Assembly (NCBI RefSeq): GCF_014634745.1
Contig: NZ_BMBP01000002.1
Span: forward strand, 248,001 to 312,000
Origin: Leuconostoc pseudomesenteroides KCTC 3652
GTDB taxonomy: Bacteria > Bacillota > Bacilli > Lactobacillales > Lactobacillaceae
Reading direction: 5' to 3'
DNA length: 64,000 bases
Shown: positions 33,560 to 41,757 of the stretch, piece after piece
Layout: every line of letters starts with the position of its first letter
How positions within the stretch are numbered: position 1 is the stretch's first letter
Made by a program: the position numbers and the translations under genes
Notes under the pieces: generated by a model
What the model saw: only the letters and a program-made list of their open reading frames with translations
Database searches by the model: none
Told to the model about the DNA's origin: nothing

Positions 33560-35998
33560 TCAATTTGTCGTTACCAATGTTAGCGGTGTCATTATCCATG
33601 GTGTCCCATTTTTATCAACATCTACAACATACTGACCATTTCCTATCCGTTGAGATGGTCGGTAATCACTCAATTGAATTTCTTGAACTTGATAGCGCGT
33701 TGTCAGAATCGACAGTGCAGTGACTGTCTCGTCAAAAATTGTTGCTGTTGCCACATGATAAGCTACTGTCTTCTTTTGAGTGAAAATCAGCAGTCCCTTG
33801 TTGGCACGCTTTGAACGGCTAATTTCAGAAACAGGCATATACTTAAACGCCCCATTTGTTGCGGCTATTGCAACTTTTTGTTGGTTATCAGTAATTAATA
33901 GTGCTGCTTTGATGGTGTCTCCATCACGCAAATCCATTGCCTTGACACCTGCCGTTCGCGCACCAATTTCCGGTACGTCAGTCAATGCAAAACGCAATCC
34001 CACACCATTATGAGATAGTAACAATACGTCCTGTTTAGCAACCTTATCAACATAAACAACGTTCACTAAATAACTCGTTTCCTGTTTTAGCTTAATCGCC
34101 ATGGCTGACTTTTTCTTATATGATTTCGGCACAATATCTGAAACTGACGTTTGCTTAATATAACCATCATTGGCTACTAATAAGAAATCGCCACCTTGGT
34201 CAATATCCGTAAGTGCTATTGCTTTGATGACATACTCGTCACTCACCCAATTAGAAAGCTGCTGAGAAAAATGCTCACCAGTATCTTTCCATTTGGTATC
34301 AGGTAACTCATGAACTGGTCGATAAATGACATTCCCTTTATTAGTAAACATCAGCAAATGCGCCGTGGTATTGAGCGTTCCCTCAAATATTGTTAAATCA
34401 TCATCCGCCAAGCCATTTTCGTTATCTGATGCTTTATATGAACGAATCGACGAGCGCTTGTAATAACCATTTCTTGAAACCAATACACGGACATCTTCTT
34501 CAGCAATCGTAACCGCTGTATCAATAACTAGTGTTTCAACCTCTGCCTCGATTTCACTGCGACGAGGAGAAGCATACCCTTTCGTGATTGCCGCTATTTC
34601 AGCACGAATCACATCTTTTAGTGCGCTCTCATCTGTTAAAATCAAGTTCAGTCGTGCAATTTTTTCATTTAATTGCGCAAATTCTTCCTCTAATTGCGTG
34701 ACATCAGTGTTTGTTAGACGATACAACTGTAAAGTAACAATTGCTTCCGCCTGTGGTTGCGTAAATTGAAACTTGTCGATTAAGTTTTGCGTCGCATCTT
34801 TACGATTTTTTGAGGCACGAATTGTCGCCACAACCTCGTCCAAAATTGATAGCATGCGAATTAGGCCTTCAACAATATGTTGTCGTGCCTGAGCTTTTGC
34901 TAACTCGTATGCAGACCGTTTTAGAACAACTTCTTTTCGGAAATCCAAGAAAGCAGATAAACCGTCCTTTAGGCCAACGTGAACAGGTCGCTGATCGTGG
35001 ATAGCGACCATATTAAAGTTATACGATATTTGTAAATCAGTCTTTTTGAACAAATACGTTAAAATACCTTCAGCATTCGCATCTTTTGAAAGTTCAATGA
35101 CGATGGACATGCCTTCACGATCAGACTCATCGCGAACTTCAGCAATACCAGCAACTTCTTTATTGAGTCGAATAGCATCTATTTTAGAAACTAATGTTGA
35201 TTTGACAACTTCATATGGCAATTCAGTAATTTCGATTTTTTGTTTGCCGCCCTTCAGCGTAGAAATAGCTGTTTTAGCGCGAACGACAATTTTGCCACGA
35301 CCAGTCTTATAGGCTTTTTTGATACCATCCAAACCTTGAATAATACCACCTGTTGGAAAATCAGGACCTTTAACGTAACGCATTAATTGTGATAACGTTG
35401 CTTCTGGATGATCCAGCAGGTAAGTCAACGCAGCATTGATTTCTTTGAGATTATGTGGCGGAATCTCAGTCGCATAACCAGCAGAAATACCGGTCGCACC
35501 GTTGATAAATAGACTCGGAATACGTGATGGCAAAACTGTTGGCTCATAAGTGGTATCATCGAAATTCAACACCATGTCAACTGTCTCTTGTCCCAAATCA
35601 GCCATCATCTCACCGGCAATTTTGGATAAACGTGCTTCCGTGTAACGCATGGCAGCAGCTGGATCATTATCAACTGAACCATTGTTACCGTTCATATCAA
35701 TTAATGGTTCACGCACTTTCCAACTTTGGGATAAGCGAACCATCGCCTCATAGATTGATGAATCACCGTGAGGATGAAAGTTACCCATCACATTGCCGAC
35801 TGATTTAGCGGATTTACGATATGGATGATCATATGTGTTACCATCTTGATCCATCGCAAATAAAATGCGTCGTTGAACTGGCTTTAAACCATCACGAATA
35901 TCTGGTAATGCACGTTCTTGAATAATATATTTGGAGTAACGCCCAAAGCGTTCTCCCATCACTGTTTCCAGTGATAGATCAGTTATACGATCTGCCAT
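33560..35998 (-). CDS. parC: DNA topoisomerase IV subunit A
   Basis: 812 residues. The catalytic Tyr lies in AAAMRYTEARLSKIA (about residue 120), and the quinolone-resistance region, HPHGDSSIYEAMVRLSQSW, is wild-type-like at its Ser and Glu. The C-terminal beta-pinwheel blades are complete. With ParE it decatenates daughter chromosomes. The usual parE-parC neighbourhood is broken here by a 526-codon gene whose stop codon overlaps the parC ribosome site (TAGGAG). Confidence 0.98.
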   Translation of the reverse strand: MADRITDLSLETVMGERFGRYSKYIIQERALPDIRDGLKPVQRRILFAMDQDGNTYDHPYRKSAKSVGNVMGNFHPHGDSSIYEAMVRLSQSWKVREPLIDMNGNNGSVDNDPAAAMRYTEARLSKIAGEMMADLGQETVDMVLNFDDTTYEPTVLPSRIPSLFINGATGISAGYATEIPPHNLKEINAALTYLLDHPEATLSQLMRYVKGPDFPTGGIIQGLDGIKKAYKTGRGKIVVRAKTAISTLKGGKQKIEITELPYEVVKSTLVSKIDAIRLNKEVAGIAEVRDESDREGMSIVIELSKDANAEGILTYLFKKTDLQISYNFNMVAIHDQRPVHVGLKDGLSAFLDFRKEVVLKRSAYELAKAQARQHIVEGLIRMLSILDEVVATIRASKNRKDATQNLIDKFQFTQPQAEAIVTLQLYRLTNTDVTQLEEEFAQLNEKIARLNLILTDESALKDVIRAEIAAITKGYASPRRSEIEAEVETLVIDTAVTIAEEDVRVLVSRNGYYKRSSIRSYKASDNENGLADDDLTIFEGTLNTTAHLLMFTNKGNVIYRPVHELPDTKWKDTGEHFSQQLSNWVSDEYVIKAIALTDIDQGGDFLLVANDGYIKQTSVSDIVPKSYKKKSAMAIKLKQETSYLVNVVYVDKVAKQDVLLLSHNGVGLRFALTDVPEIGARTAGVKAMDLRDGDTIKAALLITDNQQKVAIAATNGAFKYMPVSEISRSKRANKGLLIFTQKKTVAYHVATATIFDETVTALSILTTRYQVQEIQLSDYRPSQRIGNGQYVVDVDKNGTPWIMTPLTLVTTN

Positions 35999-36013
35999 TT
36001 AACTTTGGTTCTC

Positions 36014-37594
36014 CTATTTTAAAAGTTCCACACTTCTTCTTAATAATGGTTCATTATCAACAATGATCAGCATTAACTTATTTTTTGCACGAGTAAAATT
36101 CATGATCCACATTTTATCTGAGAAATACGGTGTTTGTGAGCTCTTACATAAAACTGGTTTTCCATTTTTTCCATATACAAACATTTTATCAACGATCAAA
36201 GCAACATTCTCGAATTCTTGTCCAATAACATCATGAGTATTTAATGCCTCTGCACTCGATACATTAATATTATCAACATGCGTTACATTATATTTTGACG
36301 CTGTTAAATTTAGTATCTGGAATTCTTTCGAATATTGACTCAGAAAAATTTTTGCATTTTCTGCTTTAGTAAAATACTCAATTTTTATTTTATCTTTATC
36401 TACAATTTTCCTTCCCGCTTTCTTATCATATTTATTAAAGATTCCATGAATGAAATTAGCCAAACTTGTGTTTGTTCTTATCTTTGTACCAAGAGTAGCA
36501 ATTTTTTTTGTTTCCAAAAATTCCGCAGCTCCACCTTCAGAATCTTTTTGTCCCAATACTTGTGCTGCATCGAAAAAAGGAATGACCGTTTTATCATTTT
36601 GTTTTTCTAATGCTATCAAAGTATCCCCATATATTCTCTGTGTTTCATCAATAATTACAACCTCATAGTCATTTGACAAGAGAATGTTTTTTAAAGATTT
36701 CACTCCATAAACTGATGTCCCATTCTCTCGTAATTGCAAAATACCTTTATTTTCTTTTGCCGCTAATATTAACACACTTTTTTTGCCCAAGTCCTGTGCT
36801 TTTTTTAGGACATCAAAAGCCATTAACGTTTTCCCTGACCCAGCAACACCAGAAATTGAAAAAACACCTTTCTTCTTAAAATCAACGGTTTTGGTCAAGA
36901 GATTTCCTATCTTATCAAATTGTTCCTGTGTTAATAAGTACTTATTACTCAAAAATCTTAAGGGTTGATTATAAGGTGAAACCAAGAAATTTTCAGGCAT
37001 CAACATTTTTTCAAAGTACTCTTCTTTATCAAACGCTTCCTTGTTTTGCTTAGCAATCTCTGCTTCTGTTTTATAGTTGCCTGTTTTTTTTGGCCTTGGA
37101 ACTACTTCAATAACATTGGTAACTGATACTTCAATTAGTGTATTGTCATCAATTACCTGAAAAAATTTACTTTCGGAAGCAACAAACGTAAACACAGAAA
37201 CATTATCAAACATTCTTAGATAGTGCTTAACAGCTTTTTGCTGACATTGAACTCTTTTTTTACCGCTCAACTCTTTTTCTTTATTATATTCAGGCCAATC
37301 ATATTTCAATTCAATATCAACGATTGAATTTTTATCATCACTAATCTTTACAAGATCAATTTCTTGAGAAATTTGTGGTAGTTCATAGCCCACAATCCAA
37401 TCTTCGAAAATATACGGCCTTTGATATCCTGAATCCAAAAACTCTTTTACCATTTGTGACAAGGACTTAAACTCATTTTCCCTGTGTATTTCAATTTGTT
37501 GCATTTCACGAAAACTATTCCAAAATTCTGTATCATTTTGACCTATATGTTCAAATGTATCAACAATAGATAGCAAATTATTCAGCTTAACCAT
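36014..37594 (-). CDS. PD-(D/E)XK nuclease-SF1 helicase fusion (DUF2075-like), inserted between parE and parC
   Basis: 526 residues. The N-terminal domain has a nuclease core: Asp80 in EIDLVK, then IVDIELK with Glu95 and Lys97, and Q118/Q119 with KHYLRMF. The C-terminal domain is a superfamily-1 helicase of the DUF2075 kind: Walker A GVAGSGKT (249-256), Walker B VVIIDE (312-317), Q345 in DAAQ, KIRTNT (371-376), and the late motifs VIGQEFENVALIVD (457-469) and NFTRAKNKLML (499-509). All key residues are present. It has AAGGAGC before the ATG and ends 15 bases before parC. Base composition is lower in GC than parC or parE. The fusion resembles single-protein nuclease-helicase antiphage factors; the substrate is unknown. 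Confidence 0.85.
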   Translation of the reverse strand: MVKLNNLLSIVDTFEHIGQNDTEFWNSFREMQQIEIHRENEFKSLSQMVKEFLDSGYQRPYIFEDWIVGYELPQISQEIDLVKISDDKNSIVDIELKYDWPEYNKEKELSGKKRVQCQQKAVKHYLRMFDNVSVFTFVASESKFFQVIDDNTLIEVSVTNVIEVVPRPKKTGNYKTEAEIAKQNKEAFDKEEYFEKMLMPENFLVSPYNQPLRFLSNKYLLTQEQFDKIGNLLTKTVDFKKKGVFSISGVAGSGKTLMAFDVLKKAQDLGKKSVLILAAKENKGILQLRENGTSVYGVKSLKNILLSNDYEVVIIDETQRIYGDTLIALEKQNDKTVIPFFDAAQVLGQKDSEGGAAEFLETKKIATLGTKIRTNTSLANFIHGIFNKYDKKAGRKIVDKDKIKIEYFTKAENAKIFLSQYSKEFQILNLTASKYNVTHVDNINVSSAEALNTHDVIGQEFENVALIVDKMFVYGKNGKPVLCKSSQTPYFSDKMWIMNFTRAKNKLMLIIVDNEPLLRRSVELLK

Positions 37595-37768
37595 AACTGC
37601 TCCTTAGAATAACTATACAAACAATCCTGACGCTTTTAATTATTTACTCCGAGTAAACTTGAACATTGAACGTCTTCACTAAATATATACAATACCACTA
37701 TCGATATATTTTAATCCTTTATGTACATCAAACACAATAAAGTATTTGATTTCAAATTATTATTTGTA

Positions 37769-39832
37769 TTATTTGGAAGTACCATTCTGCCAAGTCTTAA
37801 TGACTGGTACATTTTTTTGTTCTTTAAATTTTGTATCAGTTTCATGATGACGGACTTTTTCAAAGACATCACTTGACTTAGTATCGCCTTCAACCGTATC
37901 CAAAATGGAACCAGCCTCATCCATTGTAAATTGGACATTAGCTTCAATCCAGTCGCGTCTTGGCTCAACTTTATCACCCATCAAAGTTGTTACCCGCTTT
38001 TCAGCAAGTACAGCGTCATCAATTTTGACACGAATTAGAGTTCTTGACTCAGGATCCATTGTTGTTTCCCAGAGCAATGATGCGTTCATTTCACCTAATC
38101 CCTTAAAACGTGTCAGTTCATAACGTGCCTCACGTTTGCTGGTAATTTGCTCTAATTCATCGTTGGTCCAAGCAAATTGATCAGGAATTTTTTTAGATGA
38201 ATATTTAACGCGATAAAGTGGTGGCAATGCAATATATACGCGACCTGCTTCAATCAACGGGCGCATATATTTGTAGAAAAAAGTGAGTAACAAAGTTTGA
38301 ATATGAGCCCCATCATCATCGGCATCAGTCATGATAATAATTTTACTGAATGCGGCATCATCTACTTTGAAATCAGCTCCAACGCCACCACCAATTGCAT
38401 AGATTAACGTTGATATTTCTTCATTCTTCAAAATATCAGCTAATTTGGCCTTCTCAGTGTTCAAGACTTTACCACGTAAGGGTAGAATCGCTTGAAACTT
38501 ACGGTCTCGACCTTGTTTAGCTGAACCACCGGCCGAATCACCCTCGACTAAAAATAACTCGTTCTTGTCGGCATTTTTTGATTGTGCTGGTGCCAGTTTA
38601 CCTGACAACAAACGATCTTTAGCACCCTTTGATTTGCCAGTACGACTTTCGTCGCGCGCCTTACGTGCTGCTTCACGGGCTTCACGGGCTCTGATTGCTT
38701 TGCGAATCAAGCTCTGCCCAAAGTCACCATTCTCCATCAAGAAACGACCTAAAGTTTCATTAACAACCGCATCAACAATTCCACGAGCTTCCGGTGTACC
38801 TAGCTTATCTTTAGTTTGACCTTCAAACTGTAAGAATTGTTCTGGCACACGCAATGAAATAACGGCGGCTAAGCCTTCACGTACATCTGTCCCTTCCAAA
38901 TTCTTATCTTTATCTTTCAACAAATTGACTTTTCGGGCATATTCGTTAAATGCTTTGGTCCATGCAGTTCGAAAGCCAACCTCATGTGTACCACCATCTT
39001 GAGTTCGCACATTGTTGACAAATGATAACAATGTTTCCGAATAGCCGTCGTTATATTGGGCAGCAACGTCAACAACAATACCTTCTTGCTCGCCCTCAAA
39101 AGTCATGACTGGTCCGATCGTTTCTTTGTCTTCATTTAAAAAGCCAACGAACGCTTCCAAGCCTTTTTCATAATGATATTCTTCAATGCGAACTGGATCT
39201 ACTCGTTCATCTGTCAACGTGAATTTAACACCACTCATTAAGAAGGCAGATTCACGTAACCGCTCTGACAATGTTTCGTATTTATAAACTGTTGCACTAA
39301 ATATCGATGGATCAGGCTTAAACGTTACCGTCGTACCAGAATGCGCTTTTGTTTTGCCTAAATCACGCAGTGTACCAACAGGATTACCACCATTCACAAA
39401 GTCTTCTTCCCATTTGTGTCCATCACGAACAATCGTTACTTGTAAACTTTCCGATAAGGCGTTCACAACTGATGACCCAACACCATGTAAACCACCTGAT
39501 GTCGCATAGCCACCTTGCCCAAATTTACCACCGGCATGTAGGACGGTCAAAATAACCTCAGGGGTTGGTTTACCTGATTCATGCATACCTACCGGCATAC
39601 CACGCCCAAAATCTTGCACAGTTATGGCGTTATTAGGATGAATGGTCACACGAATATCATTGCCAAAGCCACCCAGAGCTTCATCAACAGCATTATCGAC
39701 AATTTCGTACACTAAATGATGCAACCCGCGACCGTCAGTTGAGCCAATATACATCCCCGGCCTTTTTCGAACGGCTTCTAACCCTTCTAAAATTTTTATT
39801 GAATCTGAATCATAATGATTTTTTTCTGGCAT
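37769..39832 (-). CDS. parE: DNA topoisomerase IV subunit B
   Basis: 687 residues. GHKL ATPase motifs: EIVDNAVDEALGG (about 43-55), GRGMPVG and GGLHGVGSSVVNAL (about 113-126). The TOPRIM domain contains EGDSAGGSAKQGRDR (about 427) and DADDDGAHIQ (about 500). It pairs with ParC. A weak AAGGAT site precedes the ATG. A terminator-like hairpin with LexA-box form lies in the leader. Confidence 0.98.
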   Translation of the reverse strand: MPEKNHYDSDSIKILEGLEAVRKRPGMYIGSTDGRGLHHLVYEIVDNAVDEALGGFGNDIRVTIHPNNAITVQDFGRGMPVGMHESGKPTPEVILTVLHAGGKFGQGGYATSGGLHGVGSSVVNALSESLQVTIVRDGHKWEEDFVNGGNPVGTLRDLGKTKAHSGTTVTFKPDPSIFSATVYKYETLSERLRESAFLMSGVKFTLTDERVDPVRIEEYHYEKGLEAFVGFLNEDKETIGPVMTFEGEQEGIVVDVAAQYNDGYSETLLSFVNNVRTQDGGTHEVGFRTAWTKAFNEYARKVNLLKDKDKNLEGTDVREGLAAVISLRVPEQFLQFEGQTKDKLGTPEARGIVDAVVNETLGRFLMENGDFGQSLIRKAIRAREAREAARKARDESRTGKSKGAKDRLLSGKLAPAQSKNADKNELFLVEGDSAGGSAKQGRDRKFQAILPLRGKVLNTEKAKLADILKNEEISTLIYAIGGGVGADFKVDDAAFSKIIIMTDADDDGAHIQTLLLTFFYKYMRPLIEAGRVYIALPPLYRVKYSSKKIPDQFAWTNDELEQITSKREARYELTRFKGLGEMNASLLWETTMDPESRTLIRVKIDDAVLAEKRVTTLMGDKVEPRRDWIEANVQFTMDEAGSILDTVEGDTKSSDVFEKVRHHETDTKFKEQKNVPVIKTWQNGTSK

Positions 39833-39851
39833 GTTTATTTATCCTTAAAAA

Positions 39852-39869
39852 CACGAACCAGTGTTCGTG
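39852..39869. promoter_or_regulatory. LexA-box-like inverted repeat / attenuator in the parE leader
   Basis: CACGAAC, CAGT, GTTCGTG is a perfect 7-bp inverted repeat containing the Gram-positive LexA pattern CGAAC-N4-GTTCG. Read toward parE it is also followed by five T, so it could form a terminator. It lies downstream of the predicted parE transcription start. Confidence 0.6.
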
Positions 39870-39889
39870 CGTTAATGTCAATCTATTTT

Positions 39890-39918
39890 ATAATAGATTA
39901 AAAAATGTATTCTGACAA
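39890..39918 (-). promoter_or_regulatory. Promoter of parE
   Basis: Read leftward: TTGTCA (39918-39913), 17-base spacer, TATTAT (39895-39890). Confidence 0.7.
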
Positions 39919-40009
39919 GTGGTAATATTTTAAAATTGATTAGTCATGCCATATACTAAGTGCTTTTATGGTAAACTAATAAATGGTTTTTAGTTAAAGG
40001 AGTTAAGTT

Positions 40010-40627
40010 ATGTTAACCACCATTACCATGTTTATTTTGGCCTATTTATTAGGTTCTTTAGTGCCAGGCTATTGGGTCGGCAAAATTTTTTATCATAAAG
40101 ACATTCGTGACGAAGGGTCCGGAAATATTGGCACAACAAATTCATTCCGTGTTTTAGGCGTTCGAGCCGGTATCACCGTTTTGGTTCTCGATCTACTGAA
40201 GGGAACGGCTGCTGGACTACTTCCCTTATTGTTTCACAGTAACATTAATCCAATGATAATTGGATTAGGGGCAATTCTAGGGCATACCTATTCATTTTGG
40301 ATTGGTTTCAAAGGTGGCAAAGCGGTTGCCACTTCAGCCGGTGTGTTGCTAGCTTATAATCCGCCTTTCTTTTTAATGGTCTCTGCAGTATTCATCATCA
40401 CTTTATTGATTAGTTCGATGGTCTCTCTGAGTTCTATGATTGGATTTGGATTTGCAACGGTGGTTTCCTTTTACTTTCATGATTGGATATTAACACTAGT
40501 TGCTATTGCATTAACTATTTTTGTTTTCTATCGTCATCGTAGTAACTTATCACGTATTAAAAACGGCACTGAAAGTCTTGTCTCGATTGGTTGGTACTAT
40601 CACCACAAAAAAAGCGCTCAGAAATGA
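40010..40627 (+). CDS. plsY: Glycerol-3-phosphate acyltransferase PlsY
   Basis: 205 residues with about five membrane helices. Conserved loops: DEGSGNIGTTNSFRVLG (about 43-59), the GHTYSFWIGFKGGKAVATS loop (about 96-114) and the final loop with HRSNLSRIKNGTE (about 174-186). It acylates glycerol-3-phosphate using acyl-phosphate, the first step of phospholipid synthesis. AAAGGAG precedes the ATG. It diverges from parE, the usual arrangement in this group. Confidence 0.97.
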   Translation: MLTTITMFILAYLLGSLVPGYWVGKIFYHKDIRDEGSGNIGTTNSFRVLGVRAGITVLVLDLLKGTAAGLLPLLFHSNINPMIIGLGAILGHTYSFWIGFKGGKAVATSAGVLLAYNPPFFLMVSAVFIITLLISSMVSLSSMIGFGFATVVSFYFHDWILTLVAIALTIFVFYRHRSNLSRIKNGTESLVSIGWYYHHKKSAQK

Positions 40628-40636
40628 GCGTTTTTA
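40604..40636. terminator. Bidirectional terminator between plsY and dtd
   Basis: CGCTCA (40615-40620), GAAA, TGAGCG (40625-40630), with T residues on the right and A residues on the left. The plsY stop codon is in the stem. Confidence 0.88.
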
Positions 40637-41080
40637 TTTGTGATCGGTGTCAAAAATAATTGTTACCGGACCATCATTTGTCAATGTTACTTGCATATCA
40701 GCACCAAATGTACCAGTTTCAACTGGTACACCGGTTTTCAATAAACGATCATTAAATAAGTCATACATCTTTTCTGCAAAATCAGGTGCACCGGCGTCAG
40801 TAAAACTTGGTCGATTACCCTTTTTGGTATTAGCGTACAACGTAAATTGTGAAATTGACAATATACCACCATTGATATCCTTAAGACTCAAATTCATATG
40901 GTCGTTTTCATCACTAAAAACGCGTAAATTGGTAATTTTACGAACAAGGTAATCAATTTCATCCTCTGTATCATGATCACTAATACCTACCAAGAGCACA
41001 AAACCTTGTCCTACTTGACCGGTTGGTTGACCATCAATTGCTACAACTGCTTGTTTGACGCGTTGCACTACTACTCTCAT
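40634..41080 (-). CDS. dtd: D-aminoacyl-tRNA deacylase
   Basis: 148 residues. The two Dtd motifs are present: [17 protein letters not shown] (about 77-93, with the Ser-Gln-x-x-Leu core) and [13 protein letters not shown] near the C-terminus (the Gly-Pro motif). It removes D-amino acids from tRNA. GGAG precedes the ATG. The start overlaps the preceding membrane-protein gene by 47 bases. Confidence 0.97.
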   Translation of the reverse strand: MRVVVQRVKQAVVAIDGQPTGQVGQGFVLLVGISDHDTEDEIDYLVRKITNLRVFSDENDHMNLSLKDINGGILSISQFTLYANTKKGNRPSFTDAGAPDFAEKMYDLFNDRLLKTGVPVETGTFGADMQVTLTNDGPVTIIFDTDHK

Positions 41081-41654
41081 ATTGTCTCCATTTAAGTATA
41101 TCTTTTGTTGTTATCATGATACGTGAAATAGCATTTGGTTTCAAGCGACGTAAAAACAACGCAGCATGGACCGTTATCAACAAAGCATCCAGAGGGTCAC
41201 TTTTAATCACATAAAAAATAAAGAACATAATAGCAGTTGGCGGCAACAAAAAAAGAACAAAAGCAATCCATAATCGTTCAAACCACCAATATTTCAAATC
41301 AACAAGTAGTTCATCTTTTTTAACTGTCAAGGGTTTTAATTGCGTTAAGTTATATTTTCCTTTTTGCCGACCAAAGTACCAAGCTAAAAATGGCAATCCA
41401 GCAGTTAAACATAAGCACAGCCACCATAAAATTGGCTGATGTATCACAAAATGAGGCAACGTGATAAAGCGATCAAACAGCCAATAGGGTGTCACTAAAA
41501 TACCACTCACAATCAGTAACCAAAGTAACCATTTATCTGCCTTAGCTTCTGGCAAAACTTGAGGTGTGAAATAAACCTCGTGATGCCGCTTATCAACTAA
41601 TAGCGTCCCCACTTTTCCCTCTTGTCTGATTGATGCCATTGTAATTAAATGCAT
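41034..41654 (-). CDS. Unknown membrane protein, 206 aa
   Basis: Three clear membrane helices (about 43-62, 77-99, 128-152) with a possible fourth near 155-175, and a basic loop between the second and third. No family recognised. AGGAG precedes the ATG. It lies between rel and dtd on the same strand and overlaps dtd by 47 bases, so its last 15 residues (Ser/Thr-rich) are read from dtd sequence in another frame; this might be a recent C-terminal extension. Confidence 0.7.
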   Translation of the reverse strand: MHLITMASIRQEGKVGTLLVDKRHHEVYFTPQVLPEAKADKWLLWLLIVSGILVTPYWLFDRFITLPHFVIHQPILWWLCLCLTAGLPFLAWYFGRQKGKYNLTQLKPLTVKKDELLVDLKYWWFERLWIAFVLFLLPPTAIMFFIFYVIKSDPLDALLITVHAALFLRRLKPNAISRIMITTKDILKWRQYESSSATRQTSSCSN

Positions 41655-41701
41655 AGTATGCTCTCCTAATATGCGCTATATTTTCAAAAAACAATATAGC
41701 A

Positions 41702-41734
41702 CAAAAAAAAGACTTATCGCCTGATAAATCTTTT
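41702..41734 (-). terminator. Terminator of rel
   Basis: Read leftward: AAGATTTATC, AGGC, GATAAGTCTT (one G-T pair), then at least six further T; 24 bases after the rel stop. Confidence 0.9.
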
Positions 41735-41757
41735 AATCTCACTACAAAAGGAACTCA

